Assembly: GCF_900537995.1 (NCBI RefSeq)
Contig: NZ_LR027880.1
Span: 267,001-331,000 of the forward strand
Origin: Roseburia intestinalis L1-82
GTDB taxonomy: Bacteria; Bacillota; Clostridia; Lachnospirales; Lachnospiraceae
DNA length: 64,000 nt
Direction of reading: 5' to 3'
Part shown: positions 45,183 to 53,392 of the stretch, in pieces
Position numbering within the stretch: the stretch's first letter is position 1
How the letters are laid out: the number at the start of each line of letters is the position of its first letter
The notes under the pieces: generated by a model
The model's input: the letters and a program-made list of their open reading frames with translations, nothing else
Told to the model about the DNA's origin: nothing
The model's database searches: none
Translations under genes and position numbers: made by a program

Positions 45183-46058
45183 ATGAAAAAGGTGTTTTAT
45201 AAAATAAGCTCAACTTTGGTTGTAATAGGATTGGTAATTTTATTATATTTTTTTAGCGGATATATGCAAAATTTTGAAATGACAGAGGAAGAAGCGGCAA
45301 AGGCTGTTTTTGATTACATATATTCAGATTGTGACTATGATTATGACGCAAAGGTTATTTCTACTATGCAGCAGGGAGAAATGGTATATTTATACCAAAC
45401 GCAGGAAAAAAGTGACTTGCAGTATGAAATGTTACAGAGCAAAGATAGGACAGAAGATGGGCAATATTATGTCTTTGCACACGATACACGTTATGTAACA
45501 GATGCCCTTTCGCAGGGCTTCTATGATGAATATCACACGGATTACGCAGTTAATAGGAAGACAGGCGAAGTTCTTCGGGAGTCTCAATGGATAGAGACTG
45601 ATGCAGGTTATAAATTGCTTTATAGTGAAGCATATGAAAAGGCGGTTAATCAGTTATATTTTAATGAGGATGTTTCAGATGGAAAGATGCTGGAGGAACA
45701 AGCTGCAAGAGCTCTTTTTTATTATATGTATTCGGATGAGGGGGATTATGATTCAATAGTTGTAAGAACATATAAACAGGAACAGTCGGTATATGTATAT
45801 CAGTTTCCAGAAGATCAGGAGTTTCCTTGTGTAAGAAATTTTTCATGTAGAGGTATGACGGAAGATCAGGAATATTATATTTTTGCAGATTATACAGACT
45901 ATTATACTCATGGTTATGAACCTGTTTTTACTCATTATCATTATCTTACAAGTTATGCTGTTAACAGGGAGACGGGCGAAGTGTTTCGGGAACGGGAATG
46001 GAGTGATATAGAGTGTGAGTGGTTGTATAATGAAGAGTATAAAAAAGCAGTTAAATAG
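45183..46058 (+). CDS. Membrane-anchored protein with two repeats (putative immunity)
   Basis: 291 residues: one N-terminal membrane segment (LVVIGLVILLYFFSGY), then two copies of a unit of about 120 residues. Each starts EEAAKAVFDYIYSD or EEQAARALFYYMYSD, continues with a VYLYQ or VYVYQ strand and YYVFAHD or YYIFADY, and ends YAVNRKTGEVLRE or YAVNRETGEVFRE. The ribosome site is AAGGGG. It directly follows the transglycosylase-type effector (18-nt gap), so an envelope immunity role is inferred. Confidence 0.6.
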   Translation: MKKVFYKISSTLVVIGLVILLYFFSGYMQNFEMTEEEAAKAVFDYIYSDCDYDYDAKVISTMQQGEMVYLYQTQEKSDLQYEMLQSKDRTEDGQYYVFAHDTRYVTDALSQGFYDEYHTDYAVNRKTGEVLRESQWIETDAGYKLLYSEAYEKAVNQLYFNEDVSDGKMLEEQAARALFYYMYSDEGDYDSIVVRTYKQEQSVYVYQFPEDQEFPCVRNFSCRGMTEDQEYYIFADYTDYYTHGYEPVFTHYHYLTSYAVNRETGEVFREREWSDIECEWLYNEEYKKAVK

Positions 46059-46154
46059 TGGAAACTATTTATAGGTAATTGCGAAACAAGTTCGCAATTC
46101 TGATTGAAAATACGGAAGAAATATAACGGAATTTTTATATAGGGAGAAAGTTTT

Positions 46155-46790
46155 ATGCCGGAAGAGAGGGTACAGAAAAATGGAGATGCCATTATAGCAG
46201 GAGATTTTACTTTTGAACTGGAAGGAAATTGCCTTCGAAAGTTTTTGAAAGGAATTTTTAAAAAACAATACCAAGATATTGCGTGTGATATGATGGTGAA
46301 ACACTATGCTTTTTACGAAGAGTTAAGTAAAGTAGGTATTGTAAAAGAAGAGGAGTATGTCACAAGAGAGGCTGTTATTCATTGTGATAAAGGAAGTAAA
46401 GATGTAAAATTAGATGCTTATGAAGATCATGGAATACTTGCTGAAAACGGGAAACCGCTTATGACATGCAACGATTGTGAAGTTAATAAGAATATCTATT
46501 CATTTGGTACTTGTAAATGTGGTAATATATATAGTGAGAAACTTCCTCATCCTGGTCCTCGCCGTTATGAATCTTACAAAGAAAGTATAGTTGACCATTC
46601 AGATATTTTATTGGATGAGAGGTATGCGGAAGCATGGGAATATAAGGACAATCCATTTATTTATGTATCTATCATAGGACCTGGAAGTGACTATGGCGAT
46701 ACGGCGGCATCTATAATGCACGATTATTTTATGTGGGATGACGAGGAAAAAGATTGGGAGGAGTATATCCTATGGAGGGAAGGAAAATAA
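46155..46790 (+). CDS. PAAR-like (DUF4280-like) protein, short
   Basis: 211 residues with no signal peptide. After a unique N-terminus, residues about 72-140 carry the PAAR-like signature seen in the protein at 41323: YVTREAVIHCDKGSKDVKLD, TCNDCEVNKNIYSFGTCKCG. The second half of the domain is missing and replaced by an acidic tail (DDEEKDWEEYILW). The four cysteines suggest a metal site. It could be a stand-alone spike tip or the truncated remains of an effector. The ribosome site is GGGAGAAAG. The end overlaps the next lipoprotein gene by 19 nt. Confidence 0.65.
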   Translation: MPEERVQKNGDAIIAGDFTFELEGNCLRKFLKGIFKKQYQDIACDMMVKHYAFYEELSKVGIVKEEEYVTREAVIHCDKGSKDVKLDAYEDHGILAENGKPLMTCNDCEVNKNIYSFGTCKCGNIYSEKLPHPGPRRYESYKESIVDHSDILLDERYAEAWEYKDNPFIYVSIIGPGSDYGDTAASIMHDYFMWDDEEKDWEEYILWREGK

Positions 46791-47281
46791 GTTTTGTGGT
46801 ACTGGCTATGGCAGGTCTGCTGACAGCATGTGGCAGCCGTGTGTGGGGTGATGACAGTGAAATTTCCACAGCATTAGCCTTCGGAGAAGCAGAGGAGTGT
46901 ACGCAGAATGCCAAAACACGGGAAGATACGATTGTTAAAATATCAGACTGCCTTTCGGAACAGGTGCCGGAGATTGATGACTGGGCTGCTTATGTAGATC
47001 TGAAGAGTGATGGGCAGGCGTATTTATATCAAACATATGATCTTGAAACAGAGGAAGTATACAAAGATGGGGCGGGAAGTGAATATTTGGGAGAGTATTA
47101 TTCCGTTCATGTGAGCGAGATGTGGGAGGATCACAGTGTGAGCTGGAGCACGTTTTATGTGAGTGTCAATTTTGATAAGGTTTTATGGAAGGATATGGTA
47201 GGACTGGCAGACAGTGAGTTTGAAGTGTATACATTAGAGGAGTGGAGAAATTCGTCGTATTATCCAAGCCTTGATGACTAA
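46772..47281 (+). CDS. Lipoprotein of unknown function (putative immunity)
   Basis: 169 residues with a signal peptide and lipobox AGLLTACGS. The mature part has a short acidic region and Tyr/Trp-rich strands. ATG at 46772 lies inside the end of the PAAR-like gene, with GGGAGGAG 8 nt upstream, so the two are co-translated. No family recognised. The coupling to a PAAR-like gene supports, but does not prove, an immunity role. Confidence 0.65.
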   Translation: MEGRKISFVVLAMAGLLTACGSRVWGDDSEISTALAFGEAEECTQNAKTREDTIVKISDCLSEQVPEIDDWAAYVDLKSDGQAYLYQTYDLETEEVYKDGAGSEYLGEYYSVHVSEMWEDHSVSWSTFYVSVNFDKVLWKDMVGLADSEFEVYTLEEWRNSSYYPSLDD

Positions 47282-47316
47282 ACGGCGTTTTGCATAGATC
47301 CTGGGAGGAAAATAAT

Positions 47317-48033
47317 ATGATAAAAAATTTTCTTTCATCCATTGTAGTAAGCTTGTTTTTGATCCTTCTTGTGATTTTGTGCAGTGAAAATGATAAAGAA
47401 GAAAGCAGACATGAGCCTCAAAATACATGGTTTTATATGCCGACACAGAAAGAAGTAGAATATGAAGGATATTTTTATCCATATAGCTATCGGGATATTT
47501 GGCAGGATATCAGTTTGCATATAAAAGAACTGAAATCCTTTCAAAATGGCAGCTTATATGCTTTAGAACTGGATCAGCTGAATGTGACAGATCCGTTCGA
47601 TCAATTCGCGTTGGGGAGAGAATATCTGGGATATTACTATGTTACGTCTGAGGATATTTATTATATGCCGTCAGACACTGGTGGGTATACGGAGGAGAAA
47701 AATGAGATCATAATTTCCGGTCTGGAATCAGATGAGGATTTATTTTTAAAAGAGTGGACGATTGTCTGCTGTGAAAACGGAACGGCTGATGTAGTGGATG
47801 ATGCCGGATATCATGCATTTGTAGAAGCAGATGGAGAAAAAAGGATCTTTCGTTATTATAATGATTATTTTTACGGTTCAAAAGATTATTTATTGATGGT
47901 TTGGGAAAAGGGAAAAGGAATTGTTTATTATATGCATGGAAATGGTCAAAAAAACATGCATGTGGAATTTGGAACAGACTTGAAAAAACAGCAGAAAGAA
48001 GATTATGGGTATCCATATAAATTGTTTCATTAA
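47317..48033 (+). CDS. Membrane-anchored protein, paralogue of 49929-50567
   Basis: 238 residues: one N-terminal anchor (SIVVSLFLILLVILC; the Cys may be lipidated), then an extracytoplasmic domain with YLGYYYVTSEDIYYM, DLFLKEWTIVCCE, AGYHAFVEADGEKRIFRYYN and LLMVWEKGKGIVYY. The same motif order occurs in the protein at 49929, so the two are paralogues. ATG at 47317 has GGGAGG upstream. Function unknown; the island context suggests immunity. Confidence 0.6.
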   Translation: MIKNFLSSIVVSLFLILLVILCSENDKEESRHEPQNTWFYMPTQKEVEYEGYFYPYSYRDIWQDISLHIKELKSFQNGSLYALELDQLNVTDPFDQFALGREYLGYYYVTSEDIYYMPSDTGGYTEEKNEIIISGLESDEDLFLKEWTIVCCENGTADVVDDAGYHAFVEADGEKRIFRYYNDYFYGSKDYLLMVWEKGKGIVYYMHGNGQKNMHVEFGTDLKKQQKEDYGYPYKLFH

Positions 48034-48111
48034 CTCTGTAAGAAGTACGGGAAGTGTTTGCACAACATGATTATGATGAACGAAGGGCAAAAGAAGCAGA
48101 GGTGTTTATCA

Positions 48112-48684
48112 ATGGCTATCAGTAGGATGAGAAGATATGCAAAGGTGATAGCGTTTTTGACCATATGTACGGTCGGCATATCAGGATGCGGGAGAGAAAG
48201 AGGTGCAGCAGAATTACCATTTTTTGGGACATGGTACATTGAAAAGGTGGCGGTCATTTCAGAAATGTATACAGGAACAACCAAAGATGGAGTGGCGGAA
48301 GAGGATTTATATGATTCCGAAGATTTTGTCGGATATGAGCTGGAGTATACTGCAGATTATTTCCGGATAGGGGAAAATACATACACGGATCCTGAATACG
48401 GTATGTTTTTTGAAGACATTTTTACTGTGAACGATGGGGGCAGATTTTGGCCACATGTGTGTGATTTTATGGAGGAAGAGGGGATTGACTGGCATGATGA
48501 TAAATATTACGGTCAAAGAGACGGCATGGAACTGCATTTACGGGTTCATATAGATTTTGAGGAAACGGTGTTTTATGAAACGTATGATTTTATTCCGGTG
48601 GGAACACTCTTTACACTTTTGAATGAGGACACTATGCTCGTAGAATTTTGGGGAAAGACGCTTTTGGCGCGGAGAGTTGCGTAA
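48112..48684 (+). CDS. Lipoprotein, paralogue of 48736-49329
   Basis: 190 residues; signal peptide with lipobox ICTVGISGC. The mature part starts with LPFFGTWYIEKVAVISEMY, then DFVGYELEYTADYFRIGE, and ends LLNEDTMLVEFWGKTLLARR. FFGTW plus alternating strands resembles small lipocalin-like barrels, but the family is not named. ATG at 48112 has GAGGTG upstream. Its closest relative is the next gene. Confidence 0.6.
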   Translation: MAISRMRRYAKVIAFLTICTVGISGCGRERGAAELPFFGTWYIEKVAVISEMYTGTTKDGVAEEDLYDSEDFVGYELEYTADYFRIGENTYTDPEYGMFFEDIFTVNDGGRFWPHVCDFMEEEGIDWHDDKYYGQRDGMELHLRVHIDFEETVFYETYDFIPVGTLFTLLNEDTMLVEFWGKTLLARRVA

Positions 48685-48735
48685 CCGTTGTAAAAGCAGT
48701 CTAAAATATGGCTTTTAGGAGGGAGGTATTTATAA

Positions 48736-49329
48736 ATGATTAGGTGCAAAATAAGAAAACACACAAAGGCGGTGGCAGTTCTGATCTTATGTGTAGCCGT
48801 ATGTATCATTCTTATGGCAGCATTTGGCGGAGAAAGGAAAATTCCGTTTTTTGGGACATGGCGTATTGAAAGAGAGGTAATCATTCCGGAGCTGACTCCG
48901 GAATTAACATCGGGAATGCCTTTAGAAGAAGCGATGTTCGTTACCACAGACTTTATCGGATATGAACTGGAGTATACCGGAGAATATTACCGTGAGGGAG
49001 AACCAACTTCCCGCTATCCTTATAACCCTGTATTGCAGGAACGGACAGCTGAAGACCCACATTACGCCATAAAATATATAACGCTGTCGGAGTTTAATCA
49101 TTGGGGAATCCTTCAGCCGTATCTCGAACAACTGATTGAGGAGGAAGGAATTAAAATCAATAACATGGAGGATTATGATGAAGAGGAGACATTGCTCTTG
49201 CAGGTCAGACACCGGCTATGGGGACATGAGGAGCTGGAGAAAAAATGTACGCTTTTGAACGATGATATGATGCTCATAGAAGATCGGGGAAGGATTTTCT
49301 TTGCACGACGGGAAGGGTGGATGTCATGA
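48736..49329 (+). CDS. Membrane-anchored paralogue of 48112-48684
   Basis: 197 residues; an N-terminal hydrophobic segment (AVAVLILCVAVCIILMAAF) without a clear lipobox, then IPFFGTWRIEREVIIPELT, DFIGYELEYTGEYYREGE and a C-terminal TLLNDDMMLIEDRGRIFFAR, matching the preceding lipoprotein throughout. The pair arose by tandem duplication. The ribosome site is GGAGGGAGG. Its stop overlaps the next start (ATGA). Confidence 0.6.
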   Translation: MIRCKIRKHTKAVAVLILCVAVCIILMAAFGGERKIPFFGTWRIEREVIIPELTPELTSGMPLEEAMFVTTDFIGYELEYTGEYYREGEPTSRYPYNPVLQERTAEDPHYAIKYITLSEFNHWGILQPYLEQLIEEEGIKINNMEDYDEEETLLLQVRHRLWGHEELEKKCTLLNDDMMLIEDRGRIFFARREGWMS

Positions 49330-49859
49330 CAGGGGAGAGCAGGTCGATGGAACAAAATGTACTGGAGCGGTCTGGACTTATGAAAGATTTTTTGTCTGAA
49401 AAAATAAACGGGTTGAAAAGGGAACGGTTAAAAGAGATCAGGGAAAAATTTGAAAGCAATGTCGGAAATGTGCGAAAGCAGTTTGAGAGTGTTCTAGGGG
49501 CGATCACGTCAGAGGCAGAGCAGGAGATTATTGTGATATCTTACCTGCGCGCAAGTTACATCACAGAAACCCATGAGTTTTATGTGGGCGTCTATAAGGG
49601 AGAACCTTTTGTAGAAGAAATAAAGCATGGTTTTATTAGTGTCAAACCTTTGCTGGGAAATGTAGAAAAGGATTTCGTGGAGCTGGATCAGGCACTGGAA
49701 AGAGAGTTTTTCCGTTTGATTGCAGCAGAGAAAGAGGAGATTCACCGTTGGTATATGGAACAATTGTACCAGGAGTTTGGTACGGTATGGAGATTCAAAG
49801 GAAAGAATATTTATTTTGGCGGATTTATGGATGAGATAAGCTTGATTGGAGACGGATAG
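49326..49859 (+). CDS. Hypothetical cytoplasmic protein
   Basis: 177 residues; the first 70 are predicted coiled coil (LMKDFLSEKINGLKRERLKE and following), then an alpha/beta part with IIVISYLRASYITETHEFYV and RFKGKNIYFGGFMDEISLIG. No signal peptide. The ATG overlaps the stop of the upstream gene in an ATGA arrangement, with GGAAGGG as ribosome site. Not recognised; the coiled coil and lack of export signal set it apart from its neighbours, so it could be an effector-loading or adaptor protein. Confidence 0.5.
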   Translation: MTGESRSMEQNVLERSGLMKDFLSEKINGLKRERLKEIREKFESNVGNVRKQFESVLGAITSEAEQEIIVISYLRASYITETHEFYVGVYKGEPFVEEIKHGFISVKPLLGNVEKDFVELDQALEREFFRLIAAEKEEIHRWYMEQLYQEFGTVWRFKGKNIYFGGFMDEISLIGDG

Positions 49860-49928
49860 CAGAGAGGGGAATGAAAAATCTATGAAATATTAATTTGTTA
49901 ATAGTATCGTTAGATGAAGAGGCAATTG

Positions 49929-50567
49929 ATGAAAAGGAATAAACTAATATTTAATAGTACCATAGCTTTTATTCTGTTAATTACAGTTATCTTGTGCGAG
50001 GAATGGTCTAAAAAAAAGAGTGAGATGATAGATCAGACATCGTTTTTCTTTGATTATGGAACTGAGACGGTAGCGTTTGAGGCGGAGTTCGCAAGCACCC
50101 CTTTTGGAGAGTATGAACAAGTACAGATACAAGTGGAACAGGTGGAGCAGTGGGAAAACGGTATTTTGTATACAATGATGATAGAGAGTGATACAGAGGA
50201 TGACAGCAGATATTTTTACGGCAGGGATAGATTTTTTCTTGGATATTTTTATGTATCGGAAGATAAAATTTACCGAATAGATGAGAATAAGATGGAGGAA
50301 GTCAATATAAAAAATGAGGAGGATTTCATCGCAAGAGGGACGGTAGTCTGTCAGGAGATGGGGAAAGAGGATTCACTGAAGGAAGAAAAGGGGTGGCACG
50401 AGGAGATTATGGTAGAGGGAACAGTGTGTACCTATCGCAGTTATAATGATCTTACAGAAACAGGATATTATGAGAGGTTTGTTTGGGAAAAGGGGAAAGG
50501 TCTGATAGAATATAAGAGTGGATTCGGTGCAGAAAGAGATCGAATTTATCTGTGGAGAGAGACATGA
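49929..50567 (+). CDS. Membrane-anchored protein, paralogue of 47317-48033
   Basis: 212 residues with an N-terminal anchor (STIAFILLITVILC) and an outside domain with FFLGYFYVSEDKIYRI, DFIARGTVVCQE, KGWHEEIMVEGTVCTYRSYN and ERFVWEKGKGLIEYK. These correspond one for one to the protein at 47317. ATG at 49929 has GAGG upstream; an ATG 15 nt earlier is less likely. The end overlaps the next gene by 4 nt. Confidence 0.6.
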   Translation: MKRNKLIFNSTIAFILLITVILCEEWSKKKSEMIDQTSFFFDYGTETVAFEAEFASTPFGEYEQVQIQVEQVEQWENGILYTMMIESDTEDDSRYFYGRDRFFLGYFYVSEDKIYRIDENKMEEVNIKNEEDFIARGTVVCQEMGKEDSLKEEKGWHEEIMVEGTVCTYRSYNDLTETGYYERFVWEKGKGLIEYKSGFGAERDRIYLWRET

Positions 50568-50965
50568 AAAAAGTAGCGAAGAAGGGTTGGTGCATAACAG
50601 CCGCAGTGATGGCAGTGTCGGTGATAGTTTGCATATTCTGTTTTGTGAGATGGGAGCGGAAAAGTTCGGATCTCTCCTTTCAGTTTGAGGAAACGACTTA
50701 TACGTATGAAGATGAATATTACGACGTGGACAAGCTTGTATATCTGCAGATGGTTGGAAGCAGAGATAAGGAAAAGGAAAGAAAAATCAATCAGCTGCTC
50801 GAAGATGATAGAAAAAAAGTGATGGAAATGGAACCACCTGATTTGTATCCTGATGATGGGTGGGAATATGGTTTTCATGGCTTGCGACACCATTCTCAAT
50901 ATACCACAGGAGGTTTTTCTTTTTTATCCTCACCGTTTCCAACTATTCCATTCTCCCCAGCATAG
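50564..50965 (+). pseudogene. Membrane-anchored protein, C-terminally truncated
   Basis: N-terminal anchor (CITAAVMAVSVIVCIFCFV), then EETTYTYEDEYYDVDKLVYL and MVGSRDKEKERKINQLLEDD, as in DUF3298-like or other secreted proteins. After PDDGWEYGFH (about 50880) the frame enters unrelated sequence that contains a 7-bp hairpin CCCCAGC-ATA-GCTGGGG and stops. The original gene was probably longer and was cut by an insertion or deletion. Confidence 0.5.
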
Positions 50966-50977
50966 CTGGGGGATTAG

Positions 50978-51298
50978 ACTTTTCATTTAAGTGACATCGA
51001 GTACGAAGATGATAATGCTGAAGATGAAGATAAAACTGATAAACCAGCTACAGTGGAAAAATTGGTAGATGGTGTAACGAAGCAATTTATAAAAGATGAG
51101 AGACTGAAATATTACCCTAGAGGTATGAATCTGTATTCTTCCAGTCGAGGAATGAAAAAGCCAGTAGTGGAAGAACTGACAAATAAAGAAGTTATGGCTC
51201 GTGTGGGAGATGCCAAGCTGGTGTATCGTGAGACTTATTCCATCGGTGCTGACAAGAAAGGCAATCTGGTAGATAAACGGTATTATAAGAAAGTCTAA
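50978..51298 (+). pseudogene. Unidentified C-terminal gene fragment
   Basis: The frame is open from 50978 without a plausible start: an acidic stretch (DIEYEDDNAEDEDKTDKPA), then VEKLVDGVTKQFIKDERLKY and DAKLVYRETYSIGADKKGNL. It ends ten nt after the Rhs frame opens. It looks like the tail of a secreted or membrane protein left between two rearrangement points. Possibly the remainder of the gene at 50564, but the sequences do not overlap, so this is a guess. Confidence 0.35.
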
Positions 51299-52080
51299 AA
51301 AGCGGTAATCTGTTTCGGGATTTTATTCAGAATGGCAGTATTCAAACGCCATATGTACTGGATGCAGACGGAAACGTACAGAATGATTACCAGTATGATG
51401 CGTTTGGTCAATGTGTCGCAGGACAGGAAAACATCCCGAACCGTCTAAGGTATAATGCACAGATCGAGGATGACTTGACGGGACTTTACTATCTGCGTGC
51501 GCGATATTACAATACAGGTATCGGACGGTTCACGCAGGAAGATGTAATCTATAATGAGGGACTGAATCTGTATGCGTACTGTAGCAGTAATCCGGTAATG
51601 TATGCGGATCCGAGTGGGTATAAATATCATAAGAATCAGGGGAACCTTAATTCATGTGTGACCACTAAATCGGCTGCGGAGAATAGTAAGAGTGGTAGTA
51701 AGGGTGGTACAGATGTAAGAAATAGACAAGGAAGACCAGTTTTGGCGACGGAAAAAACTTTAGATATGGCATTGGATCCTGAAACATATGCAAATACCAT
51801 AGCAGAAAAATACGGAATAAATTTGAGAGGATCAGGTCAGAGCATAACTATCAAATATAATGCAGATCTAAGGCCAGGCATATATGGAAGAACAACAGCT
51901 GCCAATCCATATGTTATAGAGATTGGATCAGATGCTTTGGTGAGTGAAGAAGAACTTGCAAATACAATTGCACATGAATTAAACCATGCGCGTGATTTTA
52001 TAAGAGGTGGCATTGCGCCTGAATCTTCAGCATATAGTTCTGGTAATGCATTATCAGATTACATTATGGGAGGAAGATAA
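51289..52080 (+). CDS. Orphan Rhs tip with HExxH metallopeptidase toxin
   Basis: The frame opens at 51289 without a start. The first 110 codons are the end of an Rhs core: GNLFRDFIQNGSIQTPYVLD, DYQYDAFGQC, LTGLYYLRARYYNTGIGRFT and the terminal NLYAYCSSNPVMYADPSGY, after which toxins are attached. The variable tip of about 150 residues has ANTIAHELNHARDFIRGG, a zinc metallopeptidase motif with a possible third ligand in APESSAY. Without the N-terminal Rhs part it cannot be delivered on its own. It may serve as a recombination donor. The stop codon directly touches the next gene's ATG. Confidence 0.8.
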   Translation, partial: ESLKSGNLFRDFIQNGSIQTPYVLDADGNVQNDYQYDAFGQCVAGQENIPNRLRYNAQIEDDLTGLYYLRARYYNTGIGRFTQEDVIYNEGLNLYAYCSSNPVMYADPSGYKYHKNQGNLNSCVTTKSAAENSKSGSKGGTDVRNRQGRPVLATEKTLDMALDPETYANTIAEKYGINLRGSGQSITIKYNADLRPGIYGRTTAANPYVIEIGSDALVSEEELANTIAHELNHARDFIRGGIAPESSAYSSGNALSDYIMGGR

Positions 52081-52416
52081 ATGTGGAAAGATAATGATGA
52101 TAAAATTATGGGGATTTTGGATAGTATTGAAACTCAAAATAAAGGATGCTTTCCAGTAGTTTGCCCTATTTGTGGGGAAAAGGATGGACATCTATATTTT
52201 CACAGAAATAGAGATGGAGATGAAAAAGGAAGTATGTGGGTATGGTGCGGTAAATGCTATCATTTTGCACATGCTTTGTGCCGTCTGCCTAAATGGTGGA
52301 AAAATCTGGATAAAATAAATTTTGAAGAGTTAACAAGCTATCCTAATCATTTGGAAGAAAATAAGTTTTGTATTGATGAATGGATAAATAAACTGAATGC
52401 TTTATATAATCATTGA
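52081..52416 (+). CDS. Zinc-ribbon protein, likely immunity to the Rhs metallopeptidase
   Basis: 111 residues. CPICGEKDGHLYF and WCGKCYHFAHA give two CxxC pairs forming a zinc ribbon; Trp-rich helices follow. The ATG directly follows the toxin stop with no gap, and the ribosome site GGGAGGA lies in the toxin's last Gly-Gly codons. Position and coupling are those of a cognate immunity gene. Being cytoplasmic, it would block a toxin that acts in the cytoplasm. Confidence 0.7.
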   Translation: MWKDNDDKIMGILDSIETQNKGCFPVVCPICGEKDGHLYFHRNRDGDEKGSMWVWCGKCYHFAHALCRLPKWWKNLDKINFEELTSYPNHLEENKFCIDEWINKLNALYNH

Positions 52417-52546
52417 AAAATAAAATTATGAAAAGTTGTAGAATATTTATTTTGACTTATGCTGCGAGTCTGTGAAACTTTTTCTGTAAATAGGTATTAG
52501 CTGATAGGTCTTCTATGATAAAATCTAAATCATAGGAGGCCTATTA

Positions 52547-53239
52547 TTATGGCAAGAGAAGCTCTAGTTTTTTAACCTGATCTGTATCAATAGTGTAGCC
52601 TTTGATGGCTTCGATGATTTCATCAGACTTGGATTTAGCCCCTTTCTTTATGAGTTTGCGAACAGCTTTTTCATCCATGGAATCGGCAGTATGCTCCAAT
52701 AGATAAGAGATGATTTCAGTTGCTGTCTTGCCAAAAGGATCAGAAAGAACACTGGCAATGCCGACATTGGAAATGGTCATACAGTTCTGGATGCGATTCT
52801 TCTCGGAAGACTTCATGCAGACCAGCTTGAAACGGTATCTGGAAAGTTCCCTAAGCTGACGAAAATCTTTTGGAGGAATAAAGGAACATCTGACAAGATC
52901 AAATTTGCAGAGGTCAGCAATCCATTTAGAATCCTTTTTGTCCGTTTTCTTGCCTTTAATGGCTTTGACATACTTCGGATGTGTAAGGCAGACATCAATG
53001 TCATTTTCGAGATAATTAAAAATAGGAATCCAATACTTTCCGGTGGATTCCATACAAACATGATAGCAATTATTCTCGATAAGCCAGATGTGAAACTTTT
53101 GAATATCCGAATTGATAGTTGAAAAGGATTTTTGCTTATATTCAGATATTCCGTCTTTATTGGTAGTTACGATGGTTGCAACGATAACATTTTTGTGGAC
53201 ATCAAGTCCACAGCAGATGGAGTATTTTAACTTCATCAT
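52547..53239 (-). pseudogene. IS110-family transposase of a second type, C-terminally truncated
   Basis: 230 residues of the DEDD domain: SICCGLDVHKNVIVATIV, CMESTGKYWIPIFNYL, KYVKAIKGKKTDKKDSKWIA and LRELSRYRFKLV. This is a different IS110 lineage from the three complete copies. The Transposase_20 domain is missing. On the + strand at 52547 the sequence AGGAGG..ATGGCAAGAGAAGCT looks like the start of yet another gene cut at the same junction. ATG at 53239 has AAGGTGG upstream. Confidence 0.75.
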
Positions 53240-53392
53240 AAGTATCACCACCTTAATAAAAAGGGAATGTCAAGTAAAAGAATGTAGGGGATAAACTGTC
53301 TGTATTGACACAGAGGGCATTTCTTGTCTGCGCCTATGGAGGGTTGATAGAACCTATTTCGTCAGGTCAGGAAGAAGAATAGGAGAAGGCTT

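Noticed and set aside
52543..52575. Tiny frame MAREALVF on the + strand with a good ribosome site
   Set aside because: Eight codons only; probably the cut start of a transposase at the same junction that truncated the IS110-like gene.
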